Source: Annulohypoxylon bovei var. microspora (lineage: Eukaryota > Ascomycota > Sordariomycetes > Xylariales > Hypoxylaceae). Taken from it: a stretch of DNA of 64,000 nt. The notes under the pieces are model-generated. The model made no database searches. It was not told the DNA's origin and saw only the letters and a program-made list of their open reading frames with translations. Where the stretch lies: contig MU405293.1 in the NCBI GenBank assembly GCA_022836615.1, positions 105,933 to 169,932 on the forward strand. Reading direction: 5' to 3'. Shown piece by piece: positions 9,901-20,966 of the stretch (position 1 is the stretch's first letter; every line of letters starts with the position of its first letter). A program made the translations under genes and the position numbers.

Positions 9901-11934
9901 TTATAGAGCGGCGGCGACGATCATACCGGCGAAGCCGATAAGACCCATGCCGGCACCGAGGTGGGCGGCACCGGCGGTGACGATCGCCGAGGCGGTTGCC
10001 GACGACGACGGGTAGACGGCACCAGTGCCGGAAGGAGCAGCGGTGACCAGGGTCGTGGAGCCACCAGCGATGGGGTAAGGAACAGCACTGCCGGTGGCGG
10101 TAGCGGTTGCCACAGTAGGAACGGCGACGGGGGCGGTGGCAACGTAGGTGCCAGGCACGACCGCGACACCGGTGGAGCTAGGGCCAGAGGTGATGGTGGT
10201 GAAAACGACACCAGGGACGGTCAGGCTGGTGCTGACGGTCACGGTGCTGCTGGAGCTAGGGATGGTCTCGCCAGCCTCGTTGGTGCAAGGAACAACGACT
10301 GTAGTAGCAACCTCGATGGTGGTGACGGCACCGGTAGGAGCAGCGGCAGTGGCGGTGAGGACAGAGGTGATGGTCTGAGCACCGGTGGCAATGCCGGGGT
10401 TGCTGGAGACGAAGGGAGCGCAGATGCCCTGGAAGTAGCTGATAGCCTCAGAGATGACCTCGTCGGATTCACCGTAGGCGTACATGCAAGTGAAGATGTT
10501 CTTGGTGAAAGCGGCGTCAGGGCAGTAGCAGGCGGCGTCGGTGTTGTCCTTGCAGCCAACGCTGAACATCCAGGTGTTCAGGCAAGAGGGAACGACGCTG
10601 GGGCAAGGAAGAGTCTCGACGGGACCGGCGGGGCTGGTGCTGGAAGAAGCAGCCAAAGTGGCAGAAGAGGCAACAGGAGTCGACTCCACGGTGGAACCAG
10701 CAGGGACGGAGGCAGACTCAGCGGGCGCAGTTGGGTATCCGATGGCCTCGGTAGCGGGGCTAGAGACTGCGGAAGAAACAGCAGAGGAAACAACGGAAGA
10801 AACACCAATGGTCTCAGTAACGGGGCAGACGGTAGTAGAGACGGGGACAGTAACGGTGGTTAAGGCGGTGGAACCGGCAGGGCAGTTGGTGACGGTAGGG
10901 GCACAGCTGGTGATGGTCTGGATGGAAGTAGTGAAAACAGTAGAGGTGGTCATGTAGCTGGTGACAGAGAAGGAGGATGAAGAGACAGCCTCGGTGCTGC
11001 TAGAGCCAATGGCAAGGGTCGAGCTGGAAGCCACGGTAGCAGAGCTGGTGGCGCTGGAAACAGCGTAAGTGCTAGAGTTAGCAATTGAGGAGCTGGACAC
11101 AACAGCCGAAGAGCTGGACTCGACGACGACGGAGGTGCTGGCACTGGCGCTGGCAGTCGGGATGCTGGCAGAGTACGAAGAGATAGCCGGAACGCTGGCG
11201 GAGGACGAAGAGACAGCAGGAATGCTGGCGGAGTAGCTGGACTTAACCTCAACAGAGCTAGAAGTAACGGCGGACTTGCTAGGCTTGCTGGTGGAATAAG
11301 TGGGTGTGCTCATGCTGTAGGTGCTCTGAGCAGACTTAGAGGGTTTAGGGCCGGAGCAGTCGAAGCCGATAGAGTGAATGCCGAAAGAGCAAGAGTCCTT
11401 AGGCTTGGAAGGCTGCGAGGGGTAGACGACAGTGACGTCGGTAGCACCACCGCACTGGGTGTTGTCAACAGTAGTACCGGAAGCCTTGCAAGAAGATCGG
11501 TGCTTGCAAGTAGATCCGTCAGGCATAGAGTAGTGGAACTCTAGGTCACAGTCGAACTCGGGAGAGACCTGGAAGCTGGTGATGGAAGTTTTGGTGACAC
11601 CCTTGCTCTTGTCGCAGCTAATCTTAGGGCTGCTGCCGGAGTCCGAAGTGGCCTTGCCGGTGATGCACTTGCTTTGGAAGCTTCGGCCAGTGAGTCCGTC
11701 CCGCTTGCCGAACGACGAGGCGCAGGTGAAGCCGCTCCATGTGAATCCCTTGTATGAGGAGAATCCACCGAGAGAAAGGTCAGACCAGTCGAGACCGCTG
11801 GCGTAATCGGGGGAACAGGTGTTGTTGGTGTTATCCGGGCAGCTGAACTTGGCAGCACTGCTGAACCCGAAACCTGTGGCAGTGACCTGGCTGAGGCCAG
11901 CAGCCAAGGCGACGAGCGATAAAGTGTTCTTCAT
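9901..11934 (-). CDS. GPI-anchored Ser/Thr-rich cell-wall protein with CFEM-like module
   Basis: A single exon encodes 677 residues. Residues 1-19 form a signal peptide with a hydrophobic core and an Ala-Thr-Ala end. Residues 20-200 form a Cys-containing N-terminal domain. Residues 205-430 are a Ser/Thr/Ala/Val-rich stalk suited to O-mannosylation. About 440-505 is a CFEM-like module whose Cys spacing includes the diagnostic CxC (AACYCPD). It has seven Cys where CFEM domains normally have eight. A second Thr/Val/Ala-rich stalk follows. The protein ends in a hydrophobic GPI-addition signal (GLIGFAGMIVAAAL). CFEM proteins bind heme or act at the host/wall interface; whether this one does is unknown. 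Strong codon bias creates long false frames on the opposite strand. Confidence 0.88.
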   Translation of the reverse strand: MKNTLSLVALAAGLSQVTATGFGFSSAAKFSCPDNTNNTCSPDYASGLDWSDLSLGGFSSYKGFTWSGFTCASSFGKRDGLTGRSFQSKCITGKATSDSGSSPKISCDKSKGVTKTSITSFQVSPEFDCDLEFHYSMPDGSTCKHRSSCKASGTTVDNTQCGGATDVTVVYPSQPSKPKDSCSFGIHSIGFDCSGPKPSKSAQSTYSMSTPTYSTSKPSKSAVTSSSVEVKSSYSASIPAVSSSSASVPAISSYSASIPTASASASTSVVVESSSSAVVSSSSIANSSTYAVSSATSSATVASSSTLAIGSSSTEAVSSSSFSVTSYMTTSTVFTTSIQTITSCAPTVTNCPAGSTALTTVTVPVSTTVCPVTETIGVSSVVSSAVSSAVSSPATEAIGYPTAPAESASVPAGSTVESTPVASSATLAASSSTSPAGPVETLPCPSVVPSCLNTWMFSVGCKDNTDAACYCPDAAFTKNIFTCMYAYGESDEVISEAISYFQGICAPFVSSNPGIATGAQTITSVLTATAAAPTGAVTTIEVATTVVVPCTNEAGETIPSSSSTVTVSTSLTVPGVVFTTITSGPSSTGVAVVPGTYVATAPVAVPTVATATATGSAVPYPIAGGSTTLVTAAPSGTGAVYPSSSATASAIVTAGAAHLGAGMGLIGFAGMIVAAAL

Positions 11935-12176
11935 TTTGATAGAAATTCAATCCTTAGTAGACGAGTGTTGTGAAATTAGTCCTGCTGGGTGAGCGAACGA
12001 AGTTATTCTTATAACGACTGTATAACAGGAAAAGTAAACGATGGTTGGAAGCAAGCAAACGAATGACCTTGACTTCCGGGAAAGAAATAAGCGACAGTAA
12101 TGTCTACGTTTAGAGGAAAGAAAGTGTTGATAGGGAATAGATCTTTTTCGAGATAGATGAGGAGGAGAGCCTCCTA

Positions 12177-12184
12177 CATATATA
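12177..12184 (-). promoter_or_regulatory. TATA-like box of the GPI-protein gene
   Basis: TATATATG on the minus strand lies about 240 bp before the ATG at 11934, in front of a pyrimidine-rich leader. It is a plausible core promoter for a well-expressed wall protein. The assignment is by position only. Confidence 0.35.
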
Positions 12185-13939
12185 GCATCCTCATCATGAG
12201 CTACTGTGAGCCACTCGTTTGGCGAGGAACCTATCAAGGTGGTAGTCGTGCGGACCCTGCCCCCGAGCCTGCTTGGCCGCCGCCTGGGGTTGTTTATTCT
12301 AAGCACCATAGAGGAATCCTGTACCGCATTCCATGGTTAATAATGTTAATCTTGTACCTATCCACCTCTCATTGTTACCTGGTTCGAGACCAACGCCACC
12401 GAACTTAGCTCTTGTACCGATGGTATTTTACTAGTTAAAAATAGGTATCAGAGACATTTAAGTCCGAAATTGAGGCATAGTTAAATTTGCAACTCACTTA
12501 CAAGCTATGGGCTGATGAAGAAATCGATTCAACCATATTCAGTCATATCATGGCGAGAGTACAACAATTCGTACTGCCGTTAACAATATTGACCTCTGCG
12601 TTTTGTAGAGTCTTGGCCCCTGTTCCAGGATCAAGAAACTAGCCGGCAGGGTAGCCTCTAGCCAGGAGAAAGAAAGCCGAAAAAGGCATGGCATAACTTT
12701 CACAGAGGGCAGAAAGTCGGATGAATGTGCGCTAGGGATTAGAGTGAAGTCGGAAATGTCTTGCGCTCCACAGCAGTTGGACCGAATCGAAAGCACAGAG
12801 CGCGCGGCTGCAAGCCGGGGTGTCTTGGATCTTGGAGTGGTATTTTCAGGGGGATGTCAAGGATTAGCTGCAATCTATCCGCTGTTCCTAGCCAGTCACG
12901 CTGACCCTAACATGCCCCTTTTAGCCAATGACAACCCTTGCTTGCTATGGATTTGGCTAAGAACAGTTACCACCGTTGGATTCTTCGCGAATCAAGTCAA
13001 GCTGCTTGCCCTTGTGCCCAACGGCTTCTGTAGGTAAACACCTGAGCAGGTATCTGTTGCTGGCATTTGATTTTAGGAAGACCAACATTTGCTAGAGTAA
13101 GCTGCCAGAAATATCCAAGCTAGGTGGTTCTAAACTCAGCTTGAAGGATGACGGCTCGCCGAACCGAGATTCAACACGTCACGTACCTAAGTCAAGGTAA
13201 ATTAGAGCGGCGTTGGGATGCGCCATTATCAGATGTCACTATCTCCTATCCTAAATAGAGGAAAAGCAAAGCGAGACTGGCTTAGAGTTCGGTGTCCCCT
13301 TACTAAGAGCGATTGTGTTCTGTTAAACTTGAAACAAACACAGCCACTCGACCTTTGCCTGGAGGAGTTGGCCCTAATGCAGGTACAGAACCATCGTTGA
13401 GTCGCATCTGCAGCCAAGGATCAGAACGTGGGACCACCGATTCGACCGTGAGAGAAGATTCTTTTCAGTTGATTAGATCTTTGATCTTCCCTGCAAGATC
13501 AGTCTTTTCCTACTAGTGATGGGTCAGTCATCATGACAATCCATCGATTCTCAATGCGATCTACCATGCAGAACATGTCGCCTCGCCTCGCCTTGCATTA
13601 CCACTGACCTGAGGTGGGTTTCTATTGAACAGATTAAAGTCCGAATAATATTATCTTCCTTTCTCTTTGCCTCTCTTACCTACCTATGTAACTAATTGTT
13701 CTAATAACTAGACTTCGTATTCTCAGGTCGGACCTCCGCAAGACTCTCATGCTCTGAATGATCTAGGCGTGAGCATGAAAGAGAAACTTGATGTGGCTTG
13801 GTAAGACTTTAGAAAAACAAGCATAATGTAACTCCGAAGGTCCCAGCGATTTCAAAAAAAAAAAGCAAAAACGGCAATGATCGAGTTAGCGGAGGTGGCT
13901 TGTAAGTGTCTCGCAAGACTTACCTGAGGTACGTACCCA

Positions 13940-13963
13940 GATAGGGGATAGGGGATAGGGGCA
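13940..13963 (+). repeat. Tandem GATAGGGG x3
   Basis: Three exact copies of an 8-bp unit. It resembles, but does not equal, the telomere unit TTAGGG. Confidence 0.8.
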
Positions 13964-14053
13964 CTCTTGAACCTCGCTCTAGTTGTCCTCAATCGGAAAG
14001 TTAAGTCGTAGTACATTGAGAGAACTGGATTTTCGGGCAATTTTCTACATACA

Positions 14054-14270
14054 GTGGCATGCACTAAGTTTAAACCCATTTTATGTACCCGAAAGTCGTG
14101 CTAAGCAAGTCATTAAGCCGCATTTGGAAATAAATATAAATAACTTTAAAAACGTTATTATAAAAATAAAACTTTTATATATAAAACAACGCGTGTATTT
14201 CCTGTTTTGGCATAGTGGCTTGGCGTGACTTTAAGGTACATAATATGGGTTTAAACTTAATGCATGCCAC
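14054..14270. mobile_element. Miniature inverted-repeat element with degraded 53-bp ends
   Basis: The first 53 bp (starting GTGGCATGCACTAAG) are matched by the reverse complement of the last 53 bp with 7 mismatches, most of them transitions. The inside is AT-rich and has no ORF. Exact target duplication is unclear because both flanks are CATAC/GTATG repeats that may extend the termini. It looks like an old non-autonomous DNA transposon. Confidence 0.65.
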
Positions 14271-16301
14271 GTATGTATGTATGTACCTAGCTAGGGTGAC
14301 TGGCCGCCATCTGTCAACTAAACCTTATTTGGATGTAAACAGGGCAATTGACAGGGATTGACAGAACCTAAGAACCCTCCCCTTGCTGTTACTAAAGCCA
14401 CTAAGTTCGTCCCTAGAAAAGGCAAGACCTCGGGAAGGACTCCAACTCCAGGTTTCACCAACACCCACCAGTTCTTTAACCCTTGAGTTTCACCATCTTC
14501 ATCTTTTTTTCAGTTGAACCACACATCACATTCGAAGAGGTCACATCCATATTCTCGACCCTTTCTTTTTAGCTGTACGATGATATCCACCATGTCCCGA
14601 ACAACATGGATATCTGACTGATTTAGACAAGGAGGGTCCATGATCGACCGCTACATACCGAGAACCCATCATGATGGGTTTTCTTGATTCAGACTACTAG
14701 GGGTCGAATACGAGCCGCACGCATTACCTGACACCTGCCCCTGGTTAATGCGACCTTATCGACGATTGCGGTATCGTCCCATCTTTGGCTTCTTTCTGGT
14801 TTCCCACCTCCTTTTGGAAATCTCATCGTTACTCATTCTGTTACCCGTAACATACAGTATGGCTATCTTGATAATGTTTCGCACTCAGTTACATACCTAC
14901 CTACCTACATAGCAACTCTACTGATGCAGCTATGTAAAATCTGTCACCTGTCACCCGTTTCGTAAGCTCTCTAGGACAAAGCGCATTTCGGTAAAAAGTC
15001 CACACAATCTCCTACACGAAGTGAAAGAATATGATTATGACAACGCTCAGCTCGTTACTCCGATATATTGGTTAAACTTTCGGCTTCTTCATCTCGTTAA
15101 AGAAACGCTATGAACGCCGTCATACCAGTGATCACATTTGGGACTGTGCGTCAAATCTACCAGACCACCAGATTAGTCTAACCGATGGCCTAGAACCTAA
15201 AAGAGATCGCCAGGCACATATGCCTCTTTTGGTAAACGACTAATACTATAGTAGTAACGTTAATCGGATCCCAAAAGGCCGGAGCTGCCAGCGCCACCTA
15301 ACAATCTTTAGTAGAAGGGTCTGACCACCGATAGTTTCCTGAGCGCTGGATATTAGATATCTGTTACCTAACTGTTGTATATGTTTACTAATTAATAACT
15401 CCTAGGACCCGAAGAGATTTCACTGTCCCGTGAGCCCATGAAAAGTTATCATGACACCGCGCCGCACTAGATGTCCTCTTCCGCGTAAAGCCAATGCCTC
15501 TTAATAGTGGAGAAACATAGTAGGCGAGCGTTCCGAGGTCTAGGTACCTCTTACCTGGTATGCCTAGCAACTGGCACAATAAACAGGATATTTATATTGA
15601 CCAACTAACCGAAAAACCTGGCTAATACAACATGCATACATCCATCGAATATGATTATCCGAGAGTGCGAGAGAGACGGCATTGTAGCTTCGATTTAAGG
15701 GTTTTATCGAATGATTAAGCTTAGATGTCTCCATTTTCAAAGAGACCTTTTGATTAATCACTGTGTAGGTACTTTTACACTTACGCAGCATCCGAGAGAA
15801 CGAAAAGCGACAAGCGATAAAATATCGTTAAAGTCTTCGCGGATGTTGGTTGCGGTAGGTAGGCGAAATTAATTAACGCTATGGTGTTGTCCGCGACGCC
15901 ACGCGACATCGTATCGCGACGAATATCCTTCAAAGTCCTTTTACCATGATTTATTGACATTAAAGAATTGACAAGTTCTGGAAAGGATTTGGAAAAGCAT
16001 GCGATCAGATATGACTCAGCTATTAATAGCTATAAAATGCCCCGATCAACGCTGTTAAAAGCACGTTTTCGGTTGTCGGCCGGTTTGCTGATCCCTATAA
16101 TAAAAAAACCCCTACGTTGATCCGGGGGAAGCTAAATACTTACGTATTGACCACATTAATTCTGCAGGAACAAGGTCTAATTGGTCCCAGCAAAGAGTCA
16201 CCACGAAGATCGATCTGAAGAAATCTAAATTAATTGATAGACTGCTTGCTTGCATTCCGCTATTTTGTCTCACTGCTGCAGACTCGGATTCATCATACTA
16301 T

Positions 16302-16332
16302 CTACCTACCTACCTACCTACCTACCTACCTA
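16302..16332 (+). repeat. (CTAC)n microsatellite
   Basis: About seven to eight tandem CTAC units, the longest of many CCTA/TAGG runs in the window. Confidence 0.9.
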
Positions 16333-17802
16333 GATGGTTCGGAACTCACTTCAAAAGAAACCCACGGATAGAAATATCTACGATGAGCTTGCTAGCATTC
16401 TAACGAGTATGGTCTGGGAATCTCGTGCTAACATAATGCATGAATTATTCCGTACCGACAATAGCATTGCGCCGGCTATCCTGGTAGCCACGACAGGCTC
16501 GCCATTTCCCCATATTCGCACGCCAATTTTCTAGAACCATGTTCGCATAGGATTCATGCGTTCCGAGGGAATTTTTACAATGCTGTTTGCATGGCCATCT
16601 CCATATATGATCGGCATATACCTCTCAACTAATAGCCCCTCCATAAACATAACTGGCCGCCACGATTTTGCAACTACAAGTCCAGCTAATCGGTGATATC
16701 TGATCTGATACATAGCCGCACCACGAAGAAAAAAATTCGTTGGTCCACTCGCTACAATGATGACACAAACGTAGATATTGCGAGGAGGTGGCTATGTTTC
16801 CTACGACCAAACACTCATGCAAGTAAGCTGGCAATTGTCATAAGATCGGATAACTGCAGTTTCTACATAGTAGTAGTAGAGTAGTAAGCCAATCCGGACT
16901 CAATCCGCGATACGGGATTCCTTTTCATGTCAGGTATGCACATAATCAGGGGAAAGCTATTATCAGCATACGCCTAATAGGAAATCTTCTGCTCGCCAAC
17001 TAGTATGTGTGCCTCCCAAAATCGGTCGAATGACGGTTCGTAGGATGAACAATGTTCTGACTACAGCAGTTCCCCCTCTCATTTGCAAAAGAGCCGTACT
17101 TACTTACTTGCAACTTCCTGAAGCTGTCAGCACGCTGCACCATCAACGACATATTAGTTGGTAAGTAGGTCGACTCGGGGCCGAAAATGTTTCTGACGCC
17201 AGCGATACTACCTACATTCATCCAGCTTGAGTGTTTTACTTTACCCACAACAACCCAAATGCTATTTTTACCTTGGGCACGAAGGCAGGTAGAACAGAAC
17301 GTACGTAGGACGTAGGGCGTAAGACGAAATTGCAAAAGCGCCGCAACGAGAATTAGAATTGATCTATTCATGCCTACCTGCCTCGGGTCTAGGTAGGTTT
17401 GGAAGGCACAGTACGTTCCATTGGCCCCATTCGGGACATTGGTGGCGCTTACACAACAAAGCGCCCCGCCTACGTTTTCCGCTCGGCGCTCGTTTTGAAC
17501 ATTTGAAAATCTCCAATACGCGTGTTCCAATCCATTCCCTACAATATCCACTAAACGCCGCGCCGCGCTACACAAAAGCAGCCGAGCGGAAAGCTTAAAG
17601 CGCCTTCGGCGGCTAGGGATCACTAGATCTTCGTAGAGCTGCGGGTGATCGATCGGATCACCCGCACGATATTGATCGACAATTTTGCTTTTCGTTTTTG
17701 TCTCTCTTTTTCTTTGTTTCGCCCTTCTCCCCTCCCCTATTTCTCATGAACCTATGGGCCTCCTTGGTAAGTACGAACCTGCAGACGATCTACTCACAGC
17801 CC

Positions 17803-19863
17803 TTAGCCCCCACCCAACCTCCTCATCCTCTCCTCCGCCGCCCGTGCCCTCCTCTCGCGATCCAACCTCATCCTCTGCTCGGGCGTCAGCCCGCGCGCCT
17901 CCTCCTCGCGCTTGTCCTGAGCCGACTTCTTCGCGCCGGCGTCCAGCAAACTCTTACCTCGACCCTTACTACTCGCATCGGGGACCTTAGGGCCCTCGCT
18001 TTTCAGCCGAAGTTCCTCAGCCCTGCGGCGCTCGGCTTCTTTTGCCTCGAGCTCCTTGCGCTCGCGCGCGTCGCGCTGGTCCGCTTCGGCTTTGGCGAGG
18101 GCTGGTGGTACTCTTGCCACCTCCCAGTCCCATCTCTGCTCGCCGAGGTCGCCGCGCGCGACGCGGAAGGCGTCTCTCGTTGCGCGGTCGCCCGCGAGCT
18201 CGAAGGCCGTCTTGCCCTCCCTGTTGGGGAACGTGGGGTCCGCGCCCCCTTTGACCAGGAGGCCTAGGACGAGCGGCGCCGAGTTCTGGTTCGCGGCCAG
18301 ATGCAGGGGTGTGGGGGCGTGGTAGTTCTGCGGCGAGTCGGCGGGTTGGAAGAGGAAGCTGGCGGAGACGTCGTTGCTTTTCAGGTAGGATAGTAAGGCA
18401 GGAAGTTTAGATCGGCGGATGAAGGCTTGCAGTTGTGATGTGTGTAGTAGCGCTGTTTCTTCCTCCTCTGTTAGCTTGGGCGCTGCTGGCTTAACTGGTT
18501 TGGAGACGGCCGTCTTTGCGGGTGTCTCCTCTTGCGTCTTAGTTTGCTGATTTGGGTCGATTTCGCGAACTTTTAACCGGGTAAGTTCGATGAAAGACCG
18601 CATGAGTTCGTTCTGCGTTGCTCGCCGCGTGCTAAAGGGAAAACTCCGTATGCGTAGATCGTTCGCTCGTAGGACTTGGTCATCGTAAGGGCCGAAGAGC
18701 GTTCTTCGGTTCGTGGCTCCCGTTGCTCGGATGAACAGTAGTTCTGATGTGTCCAGTAAACCTTTCCAGTCTTGTAAGAGTAGTCGGACCTCATCCGTTA
18801 GAGCCTGCTCGTTGTATCGTCGGATACTGGAACCGGCCGAATGCGCGTTTCCCTTCGCGTTATCGTTTGCGGATTGCGAGCCACCCTGCTTTCTTCTCGT
18901 AGTGTATCTGTGAAATGTTTTATGCGCCAGAACTGTAGCCTCTCTATTTAAAGGGCCTATTGACCCGTGCTTCGTTTGCCGCGGTGCTAGCGAGACCACC
19001 ATAGCTGCAAAGTGACCACCACCGATCATACAGAGAAAGATATGCGGTCCTTTGTAAACAGCAGGCGCAAAGTTTCCATCTGGTCCTGGTTTGGGTACGA
19101 CTATCGGCTGTAGTTGTTTCTTCTTGATTATATCGACGATATTGCTTTCGTCTCTAGATTCCTCCAATTTGAAGATAGCACGATATACGCCAAAATAGCT
19201 GTTCTGGGGTAGCACGGGTGAGTTGAACCACAATAATGGCTGTGCACCACCACCCCTCTGTCTCTTTCGGGAATATCCATCTTCATTATCTTCTTGGTTA
19301 TCATCTATATTGCCGCCATTTTTCCTGTCAGCTAAAGTAGCCTGCTTTTTCAAGAGCGTTGTTAGGAGATTGCTCTCCTTGTCGTCATTCTCATCTTCCT
19401 CGTCGGAATCAGTAGAGTCGGAACCCGAAAGGCTTTCGTCGAGGTCCGCGATCAGTTTCTCGAATTCGACCTCGGAGACCGGACTCTTCCCTCGCAGCTT
19501 TTGCTTGAGGTTGTAGTGGTGCAGATCCGATTTTAGATGGCCGCGTTGGTCTTGCACGGTTGCAAACGAGAGCGCGCATAAAGAGCATGACTGCGAGCCT
19601 ACTACCGATATGTTGCCGGAAGCATCTTCCGTCTGTGGTGCTTGCTTGGTAGACTTCTTCTCTACGTCTTGTGCTTCAGCGTCGGTAGCATCTTGTTTTA
19701 TAGAGAGGGTTGTAAGGACCTGGTCGGGCAGATCGTATACTATTGATGGTGGGGTATATGATTAGAAAGCGTTCTATAGTATTTTGCGATATTACGTAGA
19801 ATAGTAAAATGGTGATTTACCATAAAGGGGTCGCTTCAACAAATCGTCTACTTTTTGATCCAT
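17803..19863 (-). CDS. VMS1: Vms1/ANKZF1 peptidyl-tRNA hydrolase/nuclease of ribosome quality control
   Basis: Exons 19863-19821 and 19739-17803 give 659 residues. The 81-bp phase-1 intron has donor GTAAAT and acceptor ATAG. Domains in order: a C2H2-type zinc finger at about 62-85 (CSLCALSF ... HLKSDLHH); the VLRF1 domain at about 160-330 with the catalytic-loop motif KQGGSQS near residue 299, whose Gln corresponds to the active-site Gln of Vms1; an ankyrin-like repeat at about 485-530; a charged coiled coil; and a C-terminal VCP-interacting motif RERRARAAEER, matching Rx5AAx2R. Known family role: release of stalled nascent chains from 60S-bound tRNA during mitochondrial and cytosolic ribosome quality control, with Cdc48. 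All key elements are intact. Confidence 0.93.
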
Positions 19864-20966
19864 TGCTTGCGACTCTAACTTGACGTCTTTGTTTATTTGG
19901 AAGATCTAACGAATGTAGGTAGAAGTTGGGAAGATAGGAGGGAAACTTCCGAGTTAGAAGCACCGATGACGAAAGTGGGTTGAAATAAGAGCTTTGGTGG
20001 GGTAGCTTCCTTTGTTCAACACGCTAGAAACCGTACCTGTCTACTATAGTTATAGCATTGATGGTTTGACTTGCTAAATCTTAAAGATTATAAATCTCCT
20101 TCTAGTTTAACTCATTCTTACTGAAATACTAGGGGCTATCGGTTATGAGTCAACCGGTCAACTACATTATAGAAATGAGTAATCGGATTACGGCTTTGCA
20201 CAGCCTCTCTACCTAAACACCGAAACAGATATCACTTTCGGAAAGACGCAGATCACGACCTACTAGAACTCCAAATAGCGGGAAGGGAATGAGAGGATTT
20301 CCTCGTTTACGAGATAGAAAAATGACTAGAAGTCTACCGATCAGAATTAGAACATATTCAATTTGAGTTCGATTTTCTCAGGCTCTATGAGGTACTCGAG
20401 GTTATTTCTCACTTGAAAACATACCTACCTGTTAGACAAGTCAACCTCAAAGAGAAACGACAATGCCCTCTACCCCCGACTAACCGTATATAGCATGGTA
20501 CTAACTTAGGGCTTTGTGATTTCCATTAAAGAGCGCCGAGTAGTTAATAGAAGATAATCGGCTGGTAGTCTACTATTCTGACATATCTACTAGGTAGGTA
20601 GCTTACGGCTGACATAGAACAACCAAGAAGGCAAGAAGCTTGCCATCTATCCCACAAAGATCTCATACAACTCATAAGGAAACAATATCTTTGTTAGAAG
20701 CACCCAGCTTTGTTATACTTCAAAGCATCGCTAGTTACAATGTCACAGAACAATCTCATTGAACGGGCGTGAGGTGCCATACAAATACTCGGGGACCAAC
20801 CCTTCTCGTTCAATCTTTCTGTTTCTAGAGTACCGATCCTATTACTTTACAGTCCTAGAGAGAAGATTTGTTGAACAGTCTTCTTTTCTAGATATCTGCT
20901 CGAGTGATAGTCGCATACTTACAAACTTTTCATTATCTTCTCTTATCTAGGTAAAACACAGTCAAG
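19864..20966. other. Divergent promoter region, no gene recognised
   Basis: It separates the divergent VMS1 (-) and the 20967 gene (+). It has short TAGGTAGG words near 20590 and no coding signal. Confidence 0.55.

Larger units (their letters stand above)
11935..17802. other. Gene-poor 5.9-kb interval
   Basis: No convincing coding region on either strand. The part next to 11934 is the promoter and leader of the wall-protein gene. Further on there are a GATAGGGG x3 tandem (13940-13963), an imperfect inverted-repeat element (14054-14270) and a (CTAC)n microsatellite (16302-16332). All open frames are short, start without a good context and have no recognisable domain. Confidence 0.55.

Noticed and set aside
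9961..10957. Long plus-strand frames opposite the GPI protein
   Set aside because: Gly/Asp-rich shadow produced by the strong third-position bias of the Ser/Thr/Ala codons on the minus strand.
12744..13037. Plus-strand 97-codon frame
   Set aside because: No domain and no promoter signal; cannot be told from chance.
17000..17623. Minus-strand 207-codon frame beyond the 3' end of VMS1
   Set aside because: It begins at GTG, includes TAGG-repeat derived residues and has no recognisable domain; weak enough to leave out.
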